Positions 36,413 through 44,748 of a stretch of 64,000 nt of DNA are shown in pieces. A program made the position numbers and the translations under genes. A model generated the notes under the pieces. That model searched no databases and had not been told where the DNA came from. It worked only from the letters and a program-made list of their open reading frames with translations. Source of the DNA: Pantoea sp. Ep11b (lineage in GTDB: Bacteria > Pseudomonadota > Gammaproteobacteria > Enterobacterales > Enterobacteriaceae). The DNA lies in NCBI RefSeq assembly GCF_040783975.1, contig NZ_CP160631.1:1736001-1800000 (forward strand). The letters run 5' to 3'. Every line of letters begins with the position of its first letter. Position 1 is the first letter of the stretch.

Positions 36413-37574
36413 ATCATCAGAAAGGATAAAGAACGGCGCTGATTTAATATTGACCGGACCAGCAGAAATAAAACCTCTGAATGATGGCCGTTCATCCTGC
36501 CTGACTTCATTCTCATCGGGGCAATGAGAAGGGGGAGCATGAAGGTGGTTATTTTTAGTGCCAGTTAATTTAACAGGAAAGTGCTGGCGGGCTAAACAAA
36601 TTGATCAGATTTTCTGCATATTCCGATTGCGCCTGCGGCCAGCCGGATGAAATTATTTCAGAACAGCAGACGCGTGAATTAAGCTAAATTAATTGTTTAT
36701 TTAAAAGGAATCGCTAAGAAATAAAAGGCGGTGTTTCCTGTGGAAAAATTATTCGCAAATGTGCCCGTAATGTGACTATCTTTAAAGTACTTTCTTTGAC
36801 CGGAATAGCGCCAGTAAAGGCGTTGCTACCGTCGTGAATTGTGATCTCAGGCACATATTGCGGGCGGCAAGCTGAATTAAGTCAAATCAGGATGGGCGTG
36901 GCACTTTTCTGCAAATCAGATTATCCGTAGAGTAAAAAAAAGTATGGGTGCAGCTGGAGAGACAGGATGATACGCACTGGCGCGAAGAATAGCCTGTCAC
37001 GCAGCCTGATTAAATAGCCAGCGATAACGCCAGCCATTCACTGCGGAAGCTGAGTCACTGGCGTCGTGTAAAACCGCCGGGGGCGCGGGCGGACAGCTAT
37101 TCTCTCTCTGCCCGACGGAACGCTGCCCCGGCTGCAAAACAGAATGCGCTCACTGTCATCTGACTTAAGTCTTATTTCCTGATAAAAAATAGGTGGGTCA
37201 TTCCCGTTACCGTTTCGCTTATCACGCCATAATTAACGCTTTGTTTACTCTTTATTTACCCAACAGGCGCATCCTTATACGCTATTTTCACAGGTAGTTT
37301 CAGGCTCAGGATTTTTTAAACAGCACTGGCAGGGATTGAAATCCTATCAGAAAAATCTTATTCTTTTAGGGTCATTGAAATTGCTGTGATCGGCCTCACA
37401 TTGTACTGGCAGGGGCGGGTTTTCACTTCCTTATCACGGTGAAAGGTTAAATGTGCTGCAGAAGCGACGGCTTTGCGCCAGGAATAATTTAATCTTCTTC
37501 TGGTCATTTATTTTAACGGATGAATTCAACTGAATAACCCTGTAAGGGCGAGTGAAAAAAAACGCTGAGGCAAT
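36413..37574. other. 1.16-kb AT-richer gap without a gene, upstream of sdiA
   Basis: No open frame in either direction has both a plausible Shine-Dalgarno and family-like sequence. The only SD-led start is an 8-codon frame at about 36540. Base composition is visibly more AT-rich than in the flanks. A CRP palindrome and the sdiA promoter occupy the right end. The rest could hold an sRNA or be the scar of a rearrangement; no terminator-like hairpin was identified. Confidence 0.5.
37385..37400. promoter_or_regulatory. Perfect CRP-type site upstream of sdiA
   Basis: TGTGATCGGCCTCACA is TGTGA-N6-TCACA with both half-sites perfect. Its centre is 182 nt before the sdiA ATG; a candidate -10 (TTAAAT, 37447-37452) would place it near -66, a class I activation geometry. 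E. coli sdiA has also been reported to respond to cAMP-CRP. Confidence 0.75.
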
Positions 37575-38297
37575 ATGAGCACTGAAAACTATTTCGCCTG
37601 GCGAAGTGAGGTGAAAAAACAATTTCAGGCAGTAACGCTTTCTTCTGAACTGAAAACGTTACTGCAACACTTTACTGAATCTTTAGGCTTCGACTATTTT
37701 GCCTTTCTGATTCAGCATCCGGTGCCTTTTACCCGGCCGCGTATTCATTTGCATAGCACCTATCCCCGGCTCTGGGTAAAGCGTTATGAAAAGCAGAATT
37801 ACTACGCTGTCGACCCGGTGCTCACATTATGTCAGCAGCCGGGCAGGGGGATGGCCTGGTCGAAAGAGCAGTTTGCTGACGCTGGCAACCTGTGGGATGA
37901 GGCGAGAGAATATGGGCTGCTGAGCGGTTTTTCGTGCTCTGCAATGGCACCAAATCGCGTCATTGGTATATTATCTATATCATCGAAACAGTCCATTCCT
38001 CTCCAGCTCTGTCATGCTGAGCTTGAGGTAAAACTACATCTTTTAGCGGAACTAAGCCTGGATACGCTGGAACGCATCCGCGATGATGCCATGATGGTAT
38101 TGAAGAACGAGTTTAGTCAGCGTGAGCTGGAAATTCTGAAATGGACAGCCGAAGGGAAAACGGCGGCCGAAATTTCACTGATTTTATCTATCTCCGAACA
38201 TACCGTTAACTTTCATCAGAAAAATATGCAAAAGCGTTTCAATGTTTCCAATAAAACGCAAATTGCCTGCTATGCAGCGGCAATCGGACTGATTTGA
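37575..38297 (+). CDS. sdiA: SdiA, LuxR-family AHL-responsive regulator
   Basis: Protein of 240 aa, the length of E. coli SdiA. The N-terminal autoinducer-binding domain keeps the key pocket residues Trp67, Tyr71, Asp80 and Trp95 at the same positions as E. coli SdiA. The C-terminal LuxR helix-turn-helix (LKWTAEGKTAAEISLILSIS, then HTVNFHQKNMQKRF) is nearly identical to it. The neighbours yecF, uvrY and uvrC confirm orthology. Unlike the solo E. coli receptor, it has an AHL synthase gene 120 nt downstream on the same strand. A perfect CRP-type site lies upstream. GAGG precedes ATG 37575. Confidence 0.96.
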   Translation: MSTENYFAWRSEVKKQFQAVTLSSELKTLLQHFTESLGFDYFAFLIQHPVPFTRPRIHLHSTYPRLWVKRYEKQNYYAVDPVLTLCQQPGRGMAWSKEQFADAGNLWDEAREYGLLSGFSCSAMAPNRVIGILSISSKQSIPLQLCHAELEVKLHLLAELSLDTLERIRDDAMMVLKNEFSQRELEILKWTAEGKTAAEISLILSISEHTVNFHQKNMQKRFNVSNKTQIACYAAAIGLI

Positions 38298-38305
38298 ACT
38301 TAAAC

Positions 38306-38325
38306 AACTGCCACTTTTAGCAGTT
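38306..38325. promoter_or_regulatory. lux-box-like palindrome between sdiA and the AHL synthase gene
   Basis: AACTGCCACTTTTAGCAGTT is a 20-bp dyad with perfect 6-bp arms AACTGC/GCAGTT and the CTG-N10-CAG core of lux boxes. It ends 93 nt before the synthase ATG and starts 9 nt after the sdiA stop. This is where an SdiA-AHL complex could control the synthase; the downstream -10 is weak by eye. Confidence 0.72.
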
Positions 38326-38417
38326 CCTTTGTTTGGATCAGTTGTCTACCCTGCGCCGGGACTTTGCCGGGCTGGCGCAAAGAATTCACAGCAACATGGG
38401 GATGTCAGAGGCGCATA

Positions 38418-39029
38418 ATGAAAATAGTGCAAACGCAGTTAAAGGATATGCCATCCTCATTACTGGCCGAACTGGGCAGCTACCGTTACAGCGTCTTTGC
38501 GCGCGGCGAGGGGTGGTCTATTCCTCCCCGCCTCAGTACGCCAGGCCAGGAGTATGACCGCTACGATCGTTCAGACGTCACCTGGCTGATCGCCTGGAAT
38601 GCCCGCTTCGGGATTAGTGGCTGTGCGCGTCTGATGCCGTGGTTCGAACCTGAACAGAGCGAAGGCATCGTATTGCCGTTCAGCCATGAGAAAGTGTGGG
38701 AGATGTCGCGCTTCTCAGCCCGGCTGGAAGTGGATGCTGAGCTGCCGCTCAATATTCTCTGGCACGCAGTACAGCTGGCAGAACTGAACGGCATGGAATA
38801 TATCATCAGTTCGGCCACGCCGATGCTGGAGAAGATGTTTGAGCAGCATCAGGTGGTTTACGAACCGCTGACGCCGGGGCTCATTCTGTCGGAAGATAAT
38901 CTGTTTGCGATCCGGATTCCGGTGGTCCAGCCTGCGCTGGCCGAGAAGTATCGTGGAACACGGCGTTTCAGCCCGGAAGAGGTGCTGCCGACGCTGGGTG
39001 TGTCGGTAAACTGGCAGGCACATAACTGA
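38418..39029 (+). CDS. Acyl-homoserine-lactone synthase, LuxI family
   Basis: Protein of 203 aa that would make an N-acyl-homoserine lactone from SAM and an acyl-ACP. All family-invariant residues are present with canonical spacing: Arg23, Phe27, Trp33, Glu45, Asp47, Asp50, Arg71, Glu95 and Arg98 (EMSR). It resembles the ExpI/PhzI group of Erwinia and Pantoea. It lies between sdiA and yecF, where E. coli has none, consistent with the view that SdiA once had this partner. ATG 38418 follows AGAGG; upstream is a lux-box-like palindrome. The acyl chain length cannot be read from sequence. Confidence 0.93.
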   Translation: MKIVQTQLKDMPSSLLAELGSYRYSVFARGEGWSIPPRLSTPGQEYDRYDRSDVTWLIAWNARFGISGCARLMPWFEPEQSEGIVLPFSHEKVWEMSRFSARLEVDAELPLNILWHAVQLAELNGMEYIISSATPMLEKMFEQHQVVYEPLTPGLILSEDNLFAIRIPVVQPALAEKYRGTRRFSPEEVLPTLGVSVNWQAHN

Positions 39030-39034
39030 CGAAT

Positions 39035-39056
39035 TTGCCCCCGTCGCGGGGGGCAA
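39035..39056. terminator. Hairpin between the AHL synthase gene and yecF
   Basis: TTGCCCCC and GGGGGCAA form an 8-bp stem with a six-base loop between converging genes. Neither side has a good T-run, so its role as a terminator is uncertain. Confidence 0.5.
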
Positions 39057-39067
39057 CATGCTTACTC

Positions 39068-39292
39068 TTACTGGCGGTAAGCGGTTTTAATCTGTTTGAT
39101 GGTATTGCTGAACACTTCCGCCTGCGGCTTATCGCCCAGCGTCTGCACATAGCGTTCCATGTTAATAATGACTTTTCCGGCATCAGCCTGACCCATACCT
39201 TTGAGGATAAGGGTGATCATCATCTTCAGACCCGCGATTTCATCCGATAATTTCTGGGCTTCCTGCGAAGTGGCAAAATCTTCATCGCTCAT
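39068..39292 (-). CDS. yecF: YecF, DUF2594 protein
   Basis: Protein of 74 aa, the E. coli length, with LMITL-like helix and the conserved MGQADAGKVIINMERY and VFSNTIKQIKTAYRQ segments. Function unknown; in E. coli yecF lies between sdiA and uvrY. AAGGAG supports the start at 39292. Confidence 0.92.
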   Translation of the reverse strand: MSDEDFATSQEAQKLSDEIAGLKMMITLILKGMGQADAGKVIINMERYVQTLGDKPQAEVFSNTIKQIKTAYRQ

Positions 39293-39723
39293 GAGTTTCT
39301 CCTTGGTGAATGACAACGTAGCGGCTCACTGTCCGTACAGCAAAGCGTGAGTATATCACAGGGGCATGAAGTTGCTGACGCAACGGCTTCGCTTTGCCTT
39401 AAATAGCTGGTTTGTCCAGTGCAATTAATCAATCTCTGAAAGTAATTACTGCCGCATCAGGCTGAGTGACTGCACCGACTTATCCGACCAGCGTCCGTTA
39501 TAGAATATGATTAATCTGCTGATATACAGCAGGTTATCATTTTATTAAGCGGGCTGATTAGTTGTAAGAAAAGTCTGTTCAGGCGCCTGACGCCTGTTCG
39601 CCGTTAATCATGTAAAGCGTCCACTGTTTTACTTTGTTGATGTGCTTTTAAGGGAAAAGCGGGTATGATTACCTCTTGCAATCGTGAATTGCTTCCTCTT
39701 TTTTGGCCTCTGGAGTTTTCCCG
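39293..39723. other. Gap between yecF and uvrY
   Basis: 431 nt without a recognisable gene, holding the divergent promoters of yecF and uvrY. A hairpin-forming dyad CTGCTG-ATATA-CAGCAG lies at 39516-39532 and a second, GCAAT-5 nt-ATTGC, near 39678. A possible -10 (TATGAT) for uvrY is at 39664-39669 without a convincing -35. Confidence 0.45.
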
Positions 39724-40383
39724 TTGATCAGTGTGCTTCTTGTTGATGACCATGAACTTGTCCGTGCTGGTATCCGTCGCATCCTTGAGGATGTTAAAGG
39801 TCTGGCCGTGGTCGGAGAGGTGAATTGTGGCGAGGATGCGGCAAAGTGGTGCCGGACCAACCAGGTCGATGTGATCCTGATGGACATGAACATGCCGGGT
39901 ATCGGTGGGCTGGAAGCGACGCGCAAAATTGTGCGCTATAACCCCGATATCAAAATCATCATGCTGACCATTCACACGGAAAATCCGCTGCCTGCTAAAG
40001 TAATGCAGGCGGGTGCCGCAGGCTACCTGAGTAAAGGGGCCGCGCCGCAGGAGGTGATCAACGCCATCCGCTCAGTGAACGCCGGGCAGCGTTACATCGC
40101 ATCGGACATCGCTCAGCAGATGGCGCTGAGTCAGATTGAGCCGCAAAAAGCGGAATCCCCCTTCAGCTGTTTGTCGGAAAGGGAATTGCAGATTATGCTG
40201 ATGATCACCCGTGGACAAAAGGTGACGGAAATTTCCGAGCAGTTAAATCTCAGTCCTAAAACCGTTAACAGTTACCGCTACCGGATGTTCAGTAAGCTGA
40301 ATATCAGTGGCGACGTCGAGTTAACGCATCTGGCCATTCGACATGGCCTTTTCAATGCGGAGCCGTTAATCAGTAGTGAATGA
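39724..40383 (+). CDS. uvrY: UvrY (GacA/SirA-type) response regulator
   Basis: Protein of 219 aa: receiver domain with acidic pair DD (8-9), phospho-acceptor Asp54 in ILMDMNMPG and Lys in [10 protein letters not shown], then a LuxR/FixJ helix-turn-helix ([40 protein letters not shown]). Partner kinase is BarA; it drives the CsrB/C sRNAs. The start is TTG 39724 ([16 protein letters not shown]), as the E. coli alignment requires. It overlaps uvrC by 8 nt. Confidence 0.97.
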   Translation: MISVLLVDDHELVRAGIRRILEDVKGLAVVGEVNCGEDAAKWCRTNQVDVILMDMNMPGIGGLEATRKIVRYNPDIKIIMLTIHTENPLPAKVMQAGAAGYLSKGAAPQEVINAIRSVNAGQRYIASDIAQQMALSQIEPQKAESPFSCLSERELQIMLMITRGQKVTEISEQLNLSPKTVNSYRYRMFSKLNISGDVELTHLAIRHGLFNAEPLISSE

Positions 40384-42208
40384 CGTTTTTGATTCTAAAG
40401 CCTTTCTGAGTACGGTAACCAGCAAGCCCGGTGTTTACCGCATGTATGACGCCTCAGGCACTGTCATCTATGTGGGTAAAGCCAAAGACCTGAAGAAGCG
40501 TCTGACCAGCTACTTCCGCACCCAGGTCGGCAGCCGCAAAACCGAAGCGCTGGTCAGCAATATCCAGCACATCGATGTCACCGTTACCCATACCGAAACC
40601 GAAGCGCTGCTGCTTGAGCATAACTACATCAAGCTCTATCAGCCGCGCTATAACGTGCTGCTGCGCGACGATAAATCTTACCCCTACATCTTTCTGAGCA
40701 GCGATACCCATCCGCGGCTGGCGATGCACCGTGGCGCAAAACATGCCAAAGGGGAGTACTTTGGTCCGTTTCCCAACGGCTATGCGGTGCGCGAAACCCT
40801 GGGGCTGCTGCAAAAAGTCTTTCCTATCCGTCAGTGTGAAAACAGCGTCTACCGCAATCGCTCCCGGCCCTGTCTGCAGTATCAGATAGGCCGCTGTCTG
40901 GGGCCTTGTGTGGCGGGTCTGGTCAGCGAAGAGGAGTATGCGCAGCAAACCGATTACGTGCGGCTGTTCCTGGCCGGTAAGGACGATCAGGTCCTGAACC
41001 AGCTGGTGAAACGCATGGAAGAGGCCAGCGTTGGCCTGCGCTTTGAAGAGGCGGCGCGACTGCGCGATCAGATTCAGGCGGTGCGCCGCATCACCGAGAA
41101 GCAGTTTGTCTCGAATCAGGGCGATGACCTGGATGTGATGGGCGTAGCCTATGAGGCAGGCATGGCCTGTCTGCATGTACTGTTTATCCGTCAGGGCAAG
41201 GTGCTGGGCAGCCGCAGTTACTTCCCGAAGGTGCCGGTGGATACCGACCTGGCCGAAGTCGTGCAGACCTTTGTCGGGCAGTTCTACCTGCAGGGCAGCG
41301 AGGCACGCACGCTGCCGGGTGATATCCTGCTGGACTTCACGCTGCCGGAGCGCGAGCTGCTGGCCGAGTCGCTCAGTGAACTGGCGGGGCGGCGGGTAAA
41401 CATTCAGAGCAAGCCGCGCGGCGACCGCGCCCGTTACCTGAAGCTGGCGCGCACCAACGCTGCGACGGCGCTGACTACCCGGCTGTCACAGCACTCGACT
41501 ATCCATCAGCGGCTGATGGCACTGGCGGAGTTTCTTGAGCTCGACAAAATCAAGCGCATGGAGTGTTTCGATATCAGTCACACCATGGGTGAGCAGACTA
41601 TCGCCTCCTGTGTGGTGTTTGATCAGAACGGACCGCTGCGCGCCGATTATCGCCGCTACAACATCACCGGTATCACGCCGGGCGATGACTACGCTGCTAT
41701 GAATCAGGTGCTGCGACGCCGTTATGGTAAGGCGATTGAAGAAGATAAGATCCCGGATGTGATTCTGATCGATGGCGGTAAAGGCCAGCTGGCCCAGGCA
41801 CTGCAGGTTTTCGCCGAACTGGATGTGCCCTGGGACAAGAGCCGGCCCATTCTGCTGGGCGTTGCCAAAGGCAGCGATCGTAAAGCGGGACTGGAGACGC
41901 TGTTCTTCGAAGCGGAAGGTGAGGGCGTTTCCTTGCCGCCTGATGCCCCGGCGCTGCATGTGATTCAGCATATACGTGACGACGCTCACAACCATGCAAT
42001 TTCGGGCCACCGTAAAAAACGGGCCAAAGTGAAGAACACCAGCGCACTGGAAAGCATCGAAGGGGTGGGGCCAAAACGGCGTCAGCAACTGCTTAAGTAC
42101 ATGGGGGGCCTGCAACCGCTGCTGAATGCGTCGGTGGAGGAGATCGCCAATGTGCCCGGTATCTCGCACGCGCTGGCAGAAAAAATATACTACTCCCTGA
42201 AACACTAG
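40376..42208 (+). CDS. uvrC: Excinuclease ABC subunit C
   Basis: Protein of 610 aa, the E. coli length. GIY-YIG nuclease domain at the N-terminus ([20 protein letters not shown]), the UVR domain for UvrB binding (about 200-240), the RNase H-like 5' nuclease domain ([28 protein letters not shown]) and C-terminal helix-hairpin-helix pairs ([20 protein letters not shown]). It makes both incisions in nucleotide excision repair. It starts at GTG 40376 within uvrY. Confidence 0.98.
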   Translation: MNDVFDSKAFLSTVTSKPGVYRMYDASGTVIYVGKAKDLKKRLTSYFRTQVGSRKTEALVSNIQHIDVTVTHTETEALLLEHNYIKLYQPRYNVLLRDDKSYPYIFLSSDTHPRLAMHRGAKHAKGEYFGPFPNGYAVRETLGLLQKVFPIRQCENSVYRNRSRPCLQYQIGRCLGPCVAGLVSEEEYAQQTDYVRLFLAGKDDQVLNQLVKRMEEASVGLRFEEAARLRDQIQAVRRITEKQFVSNQGDDLDVMGVAYEAGMACLHVLFIRQGKVLGSRSYFPKVPVDTDLAEVVQTFVGQFYLQGSEARTLPGDILLDFTLPERELLAESLSELAGRRVNIQSKPRGDRARYLKLARTNAATALTTRLSQHSTIHQRLMALAEFLELDKIKRMECFDISHTMGEQTIASCVVFDQNGPLRADYRRYNITGITPGDDYAAMNQVLRRRYGKAIEEDKIPDVILIDGGKGQLAQALQVFAELDVPWDKSRPILLGVAKGSDRKAGLETLFFEAEGEGVSLPPDAPALHVIQHIRDDAHNHAISGHRKKRAKVKNTSALESIEGVGPKRRQQLLKYMGGLQPLLNASVEEIANVPGISHALAEKIYYSLKH

Positions 42209-42277
42209 CATTGAAACAGGGGGGGCAATGTAGGAACATAGGACAAATTCTACCTATATCCAGACAGTTACCGGCAT

Positions 42278-42826
42278 ATGCAATTAAACATCCCGACGTG
42301 TCTCACCCTGTTTCGAGTCGTGCTCATTCCGTTCTTTGTGCTGGCTTTCTATCTGCCGTTTTACTGGGCGCCGCTCGCGACCGCCTTAATCTTTGTTTTT
42401 GCAGCCATCACTGACTGGTTTGATGGCTTTCTGGCGCGCCGCTGGAAGCAGACGACACGCTTTGGGGCCTTTCTGGATCCGGTTGCCGATAAAGTGATGG
42501 TGGCGATTGCGCTGGTGCTGGTGGCCGAATACTTCCACGCCTGGTGGATTACGCTGCCCGCCGCGACCATGATTGCGCGCGAGATTATCATTTCTGCACT
42601 GCGTGAGTGGATGGCGGAGATTGGCAAACGCAGCAGCGTATCGGTTTCCTGGATTGGTAAAGTCAAAACCACTGCGCAGATGTTCTCCCTGTTTGCGCTG
42701 TTGTGGCGTCCTGATGCCACCGTTGTGGCCGTCGGCGTCGTCGCATTGTACATTGCTGCCGTGCTGACATTCTGGTCGATGTTCCAGTATCTGAGTGCCG
42801 CGCGTGGCGATTTGCTCGAACCGTGA
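42278..42826 (+). CDS. pgsA: Phosphatidylglycerophosphate synthase
   Basis: CDP-alcohol phosphatidyltransferase of 182 aa, as in E. coli. Motif D-G-x2-A-R-x8-G-x3-D-x3-D is seen as [20 protein letters not shown] then PVADK. It makes phosphatidylglycerophosphate from CDP-diacylglycerol and glycerol-3-phosphate at the inner membrane. It follows uvrC after 69 nt and precedes the tRNA cluster. Confidence 0.97.
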   Translation: MQLNIPTCLTLFRVVLIPFFVLAFYLPFYWAPLATALIFVFAAITDWFDGFLARRWKQTTRFGAFLDPVADKVMVAIALVLVAEYFHAWWITLPAATMIAREIIISALREWMAEIGKRSSVSVSWIGKVKTTAQMFSLFALLWRPDATVVAVGVVALYIAAVLTFWSMFQYLSAARGDLLEP

Positions 42827-42978
42827 TCGATACGATTTAAAAAGCAGCAAACGGACGGATTGTGAGGATAATTTTATTGACTCAATCCGTCAGGTCAGTA
42901 GAATGCAACGCATCGAAAGGCAGCGAGTCTGCCAGAAGATAAGTAAAATCAGCAGGTTCGAAGAAAGTGCTGAAATTT

Positions 42979-43054
<76 letters not shown>

Positions 43055-43094
43055 GATTCGCAGGTCAGGTTAGCCTGGCGGCACATCAGTTTAA

Positions 43095-43168
43095 GGCGCG
43101 TTGGCAGAGTGGCTATGCAGCGGATTGCAAATCCGTGTACCTCGGTTCGACTCCGGGACGCGCCTCCA
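43095..43168 (+). tRNA. cysT: tRNA-Cys (anticodon GCA)
   Basis: 74 nt: acceptor GGCGCGT, anticodon loop TTGCAAA (GCA), terminal TCCA. Second of the three. Confidence 0.98.
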
Positions 43169-43178
43169 GTTACACCCT

Positions 43179-43265
43179 GCCCGGGTGGTGAAATCGGTAG
43201 ACACAAGGGATTTAAAATCCCTCGATCGTAAGGTCGTGCGGGTTCAAGTCCCGCCCCGGGCACCA
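43179..43265 (+). tRNA. leuZ: tRNA-Leu (anticodon TAA)
   Basis: 87-nt class II tRNA: acceptor GCCCGGG, anticodon loop TTTAAAA (TAA), long variable arm, terminal ACCA. Last of the three. Confidence 0.98.
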
Positions 43266-43307
43266 TATCGATTTACCTATAAAATCAATGATAAGCAGTG
43301 TCGTAAG

Positions 43308-43332
43308 CCGCCCCATAAGAGGCGGTTTTTTT
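43308..43332 (+). terminator. Terminator after the tRNA cluster
   Basis: CCGCC-8 nt-GGCGG followed by seven T. Ends the glyW-cysT-leuZ transcript. Confidence 0.85.
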
Positions 43333-43376
43333 GTGCCTGTTGTCAGATACCGCAATCCCTCTCAACGGCATTCTGT

Positions 43377-43634
43377 TCAGCCGCGCGAACTGAATACCAG
43401 CTCTTCATCTGTCTCACTCACCAGCACCATCTTTTGCGCCTCGCCGCTGGAGGAGACAAACGTCACTTCATTACCGATGCTGAGCGTATCGAACGCCTCC
43501 GTAGACTGTATCTGCTTCTGGATCTCCAGCACCATCCGTGATGTGAAGGGTTTTTCATTTACCTTATCAATATGATAGCTGGCGGTAAAATTGAGCTCAG
43601 GCTGATCAACGACGTAAAATTGTCCTGAAGGCAT
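43377..43634 (-). CDS. Hypothetical protein, 85 aa
   Basis: I do not recognise it. Start at 43634 (MPSGQFYVVDQPELNF) has a GAGG site about 9 nt upstream; the frame is open to 43715 but without support. The protein is acidic, has no signal peptide or membrane helix, and no Cys. The C-terminal stretch IGNEVTFVSSSGEAQKMVLV faintly recalls the GreA/GreB/Rnk C-terminal domain, too weakly for an assignment. It stands alone between the tRNA terminator and a tRNA-like element. Confidence 0.65.
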   Translation of the reverse strand: MPSGQFYVVDQPELNFTASYHIDKVNEKPFTSRMVLEIQKQIQSTEAFDTLSIGNEVTFVSSSGEAQKMVLVSETDEELVFSSRG

Positions 43635-44139
43635 AGTTTGTACCTCGCGATAAAAGTGGCCTGACATTCTGGCCGGAACAGGTTGCCTTAAACGTAAGGT
43701 TAGCTGAATTATCACGCTGCACGGCTACCGCATATGATTTTTGCTTCCGGGTGCAGGGGGAAAAATAGCTGCCGCTTGCGCTTGCCTGTCCGGGGAGTAG
43801 CGCTACCCTTAACAGTAACGGTTGCCTTTTCAGGCACGCTGACTGGGCATGGTATAAAGGTATTACTGCAACTCAGAATGAGTTGACGATGCGGGTTCAA
43901 TTCCTGCTGCCCGGTCCACTTCCTGCCTCCGGTCTCGAAGTGCACCCACTGGCATCCGGTTGTGTGTGCATTGCGGTTCAGACCGGCTTCGGCGACCCGA
44001 AACAGGGCTGAAAACGGCAACTTTTCCCTGATCGTCAGGCTTTGGGTTGCTGTCATACAGCATGTGAATCTTTATATTCCGATTTATCAGCGGCATTACC
44101 CTTCCAGGCCAGCCTGACATGCAGGCTGGCTGAGGTACA
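43635..44139. other. Gap holding a tRNA-like element and no gene
   Basis: 505 nt between two small minus-strand genes. The minus frames that cross it (up to 114 codons) contain AGIEPASS-type sequence, the known artefact of translating a tRNA T-arm backwards, and are not genes. The region holds the tRNA-like element at 43843-43918. Confidence 0.5.
43843..43918 (+). tRNA. Degenerate tRNA-like element or pseudo-tRNA (76 nt)
   Basis: CTGGGCA and TGCCCGG pair over 7 bp (one G-U) and end in TCCA. The T-arm GCGGG-TTCAATT-CCTGC is canonical, and a D-loop with GG is flanked by GTA/TAC. Total length is 76 nt. The anticodon arm is abnormal: CAACTC/GAGTTG leaves a 5-nt loop, or a 7-nt loop CAGAATG (GAA at the anticodon positions) lacking the invariant T33. 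It is probably a decayed tRNA or an attachment-site relic from a mobile element, 577 nt past the tRNA-Leu gene. Confidence 0.5.
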
Positions 44140-44322
44140 TCAGGCCTGCGGTTGTCCTGACGGGGTCATGGTGCCGGGTGCGCCAGGCGGTGGTGGTGGT
44201 GGTGCGTCTTTACCTGGCGGTGGCGGCGGGGGAGCGTCTCTCCCTGGTGGAGGCGGCGCACAGGCGGTGAGGGTTGCAAGAATAGCCAGTGTGGATAACA
44301 GATAAGCCGTACGTTTCATCAT
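44140..44322 (-). CDS. Small proline-rich lipoprotein
   Basis: Protein of 60 aa: signal peptide with lipobox LTAC, so a mature lipoprotein of about 40 residues made almost wholly of DAPPPPPPGK-type repeats (three units). AGGGA lies before the ATG at 44322. The polyproline stretches would be extended and could anchor or space something at the outer membrane; polyproline also requires EF-P for translation. No function is known to me. Confidence 0.75.
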   Translation of the reverse strand: MMKRTAYLLSTLAILATLTACAPPPPGRDAPPPPPPGKDAPPPPPPGAPGTMTPSGQPQA

Positions 44323-44512
44323 ATTTCCCTGATCGGTTAAGCGGAGCGTTAAGTATAGATAAGCGCCATAAAATCGCCTGAAACCGATGTGACCGCTGAC
44401 AATCAGGAAAATCAGTCACGAATATTTTGAAACGCCTCGCAACTCACACACATTACCCATGCGTTTCACGATGGCCCGCGTTAAGGTAGCGCTTCATTTT
44501 AGAGGAGACGTT

Positions 44513-44710
44513 ATGAATGGCATGATGAAGTTCGTCCGCGGCTGGCTGGTGTTCTCTGTTCTGTGGGGCGTATTCATGTGGTTTATGTCATGGCAGGCGC
44601 AGGGCAAAGAGCCCGGTCTGGCTGTTCTGAGCAGTCTCTACGCCGGCTTAATCTATCAGGCGTTGATCACGATGGTGGGCCGCTACCGGGCACGGCGGCA
44701 ACAGGCGTAA
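44513..44710 (+). CDS. Small membrane protein, 65 aa
   Basis: Not recognised. Two hydrophobic segments (WLVFSVLWGVFMWFMSW and AVLSSLYAGLIYQALITMV) with a basic C-terminus (RYRARRQQA) predict a two-helix hairpin. AGAGGAG sits 5 nt upstream of ATG 44513; the longer frame from 44459 is unsupported. It faces the SulP gene across a hairpin. Confidence 0.7.
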   Translation: MNGMMKFVRGWLVFSVLWGVFMWFMSWQAQGKEPGLAVLSSLYAGLIYQALITMVGRYRARRQQA

Positions 44711-44711
44711 T

Positions 44712-44742
44712 CTGTTCTGCTGCCGGACCGGCAGCAGAACAG
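44712..44742. terminator. Hairpin between the small membrane protein gene and the SulP gene
   Basis: CTGTTCTGCTGCC-GGACC-GGCAGCAGAACAG is a perfect 13-bp stem between converging genes. T-runs are poor (CCTCATTT on the plus strand). Confidence 0.55.
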
Positions 44743-44748
44743 CCTCAT

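Noticed and set aside
36897..36912. Sigma54-like TGGCACTTTTCTGCA in the gap before sdiA
   Set aside because: GG and GC are separated by 9 nt rather than 10, and no enhancer dyad or gene start lies suitably near.
37434..37622. 62-codon minus-strand frame overlapping the sdiA start
   Set aside because: Overlaps the sdiA promoter and start, with no ribosome site or recognisable family.
39516..39532. CTGCTGATATACAGCAG before uvrY as a second lux box
   Set aside because: The CTG to CAG spacing is 11 nt instead of 10 and the arms do not match the lux-box consensus; treated only as a dyad.
43863..44120. Minus-strand frames over the tRNA-like element
   Set aside because: Contain GIEPAS-type sequence generated by a tRNA T-arm read backwards; no ribosome site or family match.
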